Below are positions 61,040-64,000 of a DNA stretch of 64,000 nt, piece after piece (position 1 is the stretch's first letter; every line of letters begins with the position of its first letter). The DNA is taken from NCBI GenBank assembly GCA_027493675.1, contig JAOSKI010000023.1, forward strand, positions 62,001 to 126,000. Direction: 5' to 3'. The notes under the pieces are model-generated. The model made no database searches, was not told where the DNA came from, and saw only the letters and a list, made by a program, of their open reading frames with translations. Source of the DNA: Microthrixaceae bacterium. GTDB lineage: Bacteria; Actinomycetota; Acidimicrobiia; Acidimicrobiales; Microtrichaceae. The position numbers were made by a program, and so were the translations under genes.

Positions 61040-61324
61040 TCACTTGCCGGACTTGGCGCGGCTCTTGAGCTTCGCCCCTGCGGACACCTTGGCGGCGTTG
61101 GACGCAGGTACGTCGATCTCCTCACCGGTCTGCGGGTTACGTGCCTTGCGCGCCTTGCGGTGGGTCTGCTCGAACTTCAGGAACCCGGGGATGGTGAGCG
61201 TGTCCTGGCCCTTCGCCACGACGTCACCGGCGATCGACTCGAACTCGTCCAGCACTGCCTGGACGTCCTTCTTGGACAGTTCGGTTCGCTGTGAGATCGT
61301 CTCCACCAGTTCGGTCTTGTTCAT
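61040..61324 (-). CDS. hup: DNA-binding protein HU
   Basis: Nucleoid protein, 94 residues from ATG 61324 (MNKTELVETISQRTELSKKD). The HU/IHF fold is complete: TELSKKDVQAVLDEFESIAG, VAKGQDTLTIPGFLKFEQTH, the DNA-binding arm RKARKARNPQTGEEIDVPAS, and AKVSAGAKLKSRAKSGK. No long Lys/Ala tail, unlike mycobacterial HupB. The 164 bases upstream of it, to the trpA end, hold no gene. Confidence 0.95.
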   Translation of the reverse strand: MNKTELVETISQRTELSKKDVQAVLDEFESIAGDVVAKGQDTLTIPGFLKFEQTHRKARKARNPQTGEEIDVPASNAAKVSAGAKLKSRAKSGK

Positions 61325-61488
61325 GGTTTTCCTCCTGACCAGGCCCTTCGGCCGGCTGTGACGGCTGGATGACACCCATGTGATTACCACGGATCGGCAT
61401 CCATCCGCGGCATTTGGCCCCATTTTCCAAGGCCAACCACTCTCCGCGCGAACGCCTGGGAGGGTCGCCACGGGTCCGGATCGGCGGG

Positions 61489-62305
61489 TCAGCCGCGGTC
61501 CAGAGCCTCGCGGAACCGGCCCGCGAGGTCTCCGAGCGCCTCGGGCGAACCGGTCTCCATGGCGGTCCGAACGATCGCGGACCCGACCACCACACCGTCG
61601 GCGTCCTGGCACACCTCCACGGCCTGTTCGGGTGTTCCGATCCCTACGCCCACCAACACCGGCTTGTCGGTGAGGGCCTTCACCCGCCGGGCGATCACCC
61701 TGGAGGTTCCGGCCAACTCGGAGCGCTCCCCTGTCACCCCGAGCAGGCCCACCGCGTAGACGAACCTGCGGGCACGCCCGACCACCGCTTCGAGCCGTTC
61801 GTCGGGCGCGGTCGGAGCAGCCAGCATCACCGTGTGCACACCGCAGCATCCGCTGCGGCACACCACGGTCCCGACTCTCGAGGGGGACATCCGGCAGGAT
61901 CGCAGCCGACACGCGTGCTGCGCGCAGCGCAGCGGCGAAGCGCTCCCAGCCGAAGCGGAACACCAGGTTCGCGTACGTCATCACTCCGAGCGGCACCCTC
62001 AGGTCGGCCGAGCCCAGCTCCTCGAGCACGCTGTGCGGGGTGGTGCCGGCTGCCAAGGAGAGCTCTGAGGCCTGCTGGATGACCGGGCCGTCCATCACCG
62101 GATCGGAGAACGGGATTCCCACCTCGATGCCATCGGTGCCTGCCGCCGCCAGAGCGCCGAGCGCAGTGGTCCAATCAGCAGGCTGCGACTGGGGCAGACC
62201 ACCGGTCAAATAGGGCACCAGGCACTTGCCCCCCGACGCGATCCTCGCCTCGAGGGAGCTCTGGAGGTCATCGGTGCGCGATGCACCTGCCGGCGCTGTG
62301 CTCAC
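61489..62305 (-). CDS. trpA: Tryptophan synthase alpha subunit
   Basis: Cleaves indole-3-glycerol phosphate. GTG 62305 ([20 protein letters not shown]), [40 protein letters not shown] with the catalytic Glu and Asp, [33 protein letters not shown], then after frame changes near 61860 and 61830 [60 protein letters not shown] and [20 protein letters not shown] (phosphate-binding loop). About 272 residues. Overlaps the trpB stop. Confidence 0.93.
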
Positions 62306-63500
62306 AACCGGTCCGCCAGGACATCCATCATCTGGGCCACGTCCTTGTCGCCCCGCCCCGAGAGGTTGACCAGCACCGTGGAACCGGCGAGCGTCGCCCG
62401 CTCACGCGACACCCAGGCGAGCGCGTGAGCGGATTCGAGTGCCGGGATGATGCCCTCGGTACGGCTCAACAACACGAACGCCTCGACGACCTCTGCGTCG
62501 GTGACGCTCGGATACACCGCACGACCGCTGTCAGCCAGGTGGCTGTGCTCGGGTCCGACACCCGGGTAGTCGAGGCCCGCCGATATCGAGTGGGCCTCGG
62601 CGACCTGACCCCATTCGTCCTGCAGGAGGTAGCTCAACATTCCATGGACGATTCCCGGCGCGCCGTGTCCCACAGCGGCTCCACCAGCAGGTTCGACCCC
62701 GACGAGCTCGACGTTCGGGTCCTCGGAGAAGCCCGAGAAGATCCCCGCCGCGTTGGAACCACCTCCCACACATGCGACAACCACCTCGGGCGACGCACCG
62801 TCGAGCAGGCTGCGGCACTGGACGGCCGACTCGGAGCCGATCACGCGGTGGAACTCACGGACCATCCACGGATACGGATGGGGACCCATCACAGAACCCA
62901 GGCAGTAGTGGGAGTCCCCGACCGTGGCCACCCAGTCGCGCATGGCGTCGTTGACTGCGTCCTTCAGGGTGCGACTGCCGCTCGTGGCGGGACGTACCAC
63001 GGCACCGAGGAGACGCATCCGGAACACGTTGAGCTCCTGGCGGGCCATGTCCACCTCGCCCATGTAGACCTCGCATCGCAGCCCCATGAGCGCGGCCGCG
63101 GTGGCTGTGGCCACTCCGTGCTGACCAGCACCTGTCTCGGCCACCAGGCGTGCCTTGCCCATGCGCTTCGCCAACAGGGCCTGGCCGAGCACGTTGTTGA
63201 TCTTGTGAGAGCCGGTGTGGTTCAGGTCCTCCCGCTTGAGCAACACCCGCACACCCAGCTCCTCGGAGAGGCGATGGCACTCCGTGAGCGGACTGGGACG
63301 ACCTGCATAGTCACGCAGAAGCCCGTCCAGCTCCGCGCGAAAGGAACCGTCGGCCCACGCCTCGGCGAATGCCGCCTCGAGCTCGAAGAGCGCCGGCATG
63401 AGGTCTCGGGCACGAACCGGCCACCGAATGCCCCGAATCGACCGTCGGCTCCAGGGTCACCCATGACCCGAGGGGTGCCGGTAGCCGCTGGTTCGTCCAC
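62302..63500 (-). CDS. trpB: Tryptophan synthase beta subunit
   Basis: PLP enzyme condensing indole with serine. The N-terminus ([33 protein letters not shown]) is in another frame until about 63400, where one base is missing before [23 protein letters not shown] 63467 or GTG 63545 are alternative starts. Motifs: [20 protein letters not shown] with the PLP Lys, [20 protein letters not shown] (Glu), [20 protein letters not shown] (phosphate loop), [16 protein letters not shown] and [12 protein letters not shown] (Ser). About 399 residues. Forms the alpha-beta complex with the overlapping trpA product. Confidence 0.95.
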
Positions 63501-63630
63501 GGCGGCCAACCTACCCGCGGGGCCCGTCGGAGCCGAAGCCGCCACGTCACCCTACGCGGTCCTCGGAGCCCCCTGCCCCTGCCTGCGCGGTGCCTCCTCG
63601 GGTGCGACGCTCTTGAACCATCACGAGCAC

Positions 63631-64000
63631 TCAGTCGCCCTGTTCGGCCCAGTCGAACGGTGCACGACCGAAGCCACGCGGTGCGCCGCCGTCATCGAAG
63701 GCATCGTCGTCGAAGGGCGAACCACCAAGCAGCGACGAGGCTGCACCACGCGCCGCCTTGATGAACTCGTGCATCCTCACCGGGTCCTTGCGCAGCGGGT
63801 CACCAGGCACTTCCACCCCGGTCGACACGTCGACACCCCAAGGCCGCACGGTGGCGATCCCGTCCGCGACGTTGGTCGCGGTGAGCCCACCTGCGAGTAT
63901 CACGCGACGTCCGAGGGGGATCGACTCGGCCAAGGACCAGTCGAAGACGTGACCCGCGCCCGGAGCAGGGGCATCCAACAGGACCGCATCGGCGTGGTAG
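63631..64000 (-). CDS. trpF: Phosphoribosylanthranilate isomerase, 5' part cut by window edge
   Basis: Reading frame open to the window end: YHADAVLLDAPAPGAGHVFD, WSLAESIPLGRRVILAGGLT, ATNVADGIATVRPWGVDVST and GVEVPGDPLRKDPVRMHEFI. The LDAPAPGxGxxFDW, LAGGLxxxNV and GVDVSTGVE elements are TrpF signatures with the phosphate-binding GGLT and SSGVE-type loops. A C-terminal extension (LGGSPFDDDAFDDGGAPRGF) is longer than usual. The first part lies beyond the window. Gap to trpB is 130 bases with no gene. Confidence 0.88.
   Translation of the reverse strand, partial: YHADAVLLDAPAPGAGHVFDWSLAESIPLGRRVILAGGLTATNVADGIATVRPWGVDVSTGVEVPGDPLRKDPVRMHEFIKAARGAASSLLGGSPFDDDAFDDGGAPRGFGRAPFDWAEQGD

Overview
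The window is a high-GC chromosomal segment of an actinobacterium. Class Acidimicrobiia is my best guess, because the genes are actinobacterial but the order is not mycobacterial or streptomycete in detail. Evidence: CarD, the actinobacterial form of DapD, LexA boxes of the CGAAC-N4-GTTCG type, an ANTAR regulator next to polA and rpsA (an arrangement also known in Mycobacterium), many GTG and TTG starts, and stop/start overlaps such as TTGA and ATGA.

Layout. 1-2.3 kb: partial lgt, a lipoprotein, a small glycosyltransferase-like ORF and carD. 2.4-6.4 kb: a B12-dependent ribonucleotide reductase (nrdJ), a 509-base divergent regulatory region, and a RibD-type reductase. 6.4-20.5 kb: an SOS and lysine region, with a LysM division inhibitor divergent from lexA over four LexA boxes, then dapD, dapE, a proline-rich membrane protein, dapC, hflX, dapF, miaA, a phosphotransferase-like ORF, miaB and an intein-containing recA. 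20.7-26 kb: thpR, cinA, an RDD protein, a nine-residue-repeat protein, pgsA and rimO. 26.2-27.9 kb: a small island with MazEF, an internally deleted IS3 element and a possible HEPN protein. 28-37 kb: an SMP-30 protein, ftsK, RNase J, dapA, a winged-helix regulator, a di-iron protein and SURF1. 37.4-38.7 kb: a decayed IS1182-type transposase. 38.9-46.6 kb: an acyl-CoA ligase, a VTT membrane protein, dapB, murF, ddl and a large membrane protein. 46.6-53.3 kb: a Tad secretion operon (cpaB-cpaE-cpaF-tadB-tadC). 53.5-64 kb: rpsA, a methyltransferase, polA, the ANTAR regulator, tRNA-Leu, a peroxiredoxin, hup, trpA, trpB and partial trpF.

The genes serve four main programmes: DNA damage response and replication (lexA, recA, LysM inhibitor, polA, nrdJ, hup, ftsK), diaminopimelate and peptidoglycan synthesis (dapA-F, murF, ddl), tRNA and ribosome modification (miaA, miaB, rimO, rpsA, RNase J), and envelope or secretion functions (lgt, pgsA, Tad).

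Reading caution: most long genes, including indispensable ones, are interrupted by single-base frame changes. Where I could resolve the base, the change almost always lies in a run of G or C. I treat these as sequence errors and give whole-gene coordinates spanning the breaks; the text says where the frame changes. Ends that depend on an assumed indel are stated as uncertain.
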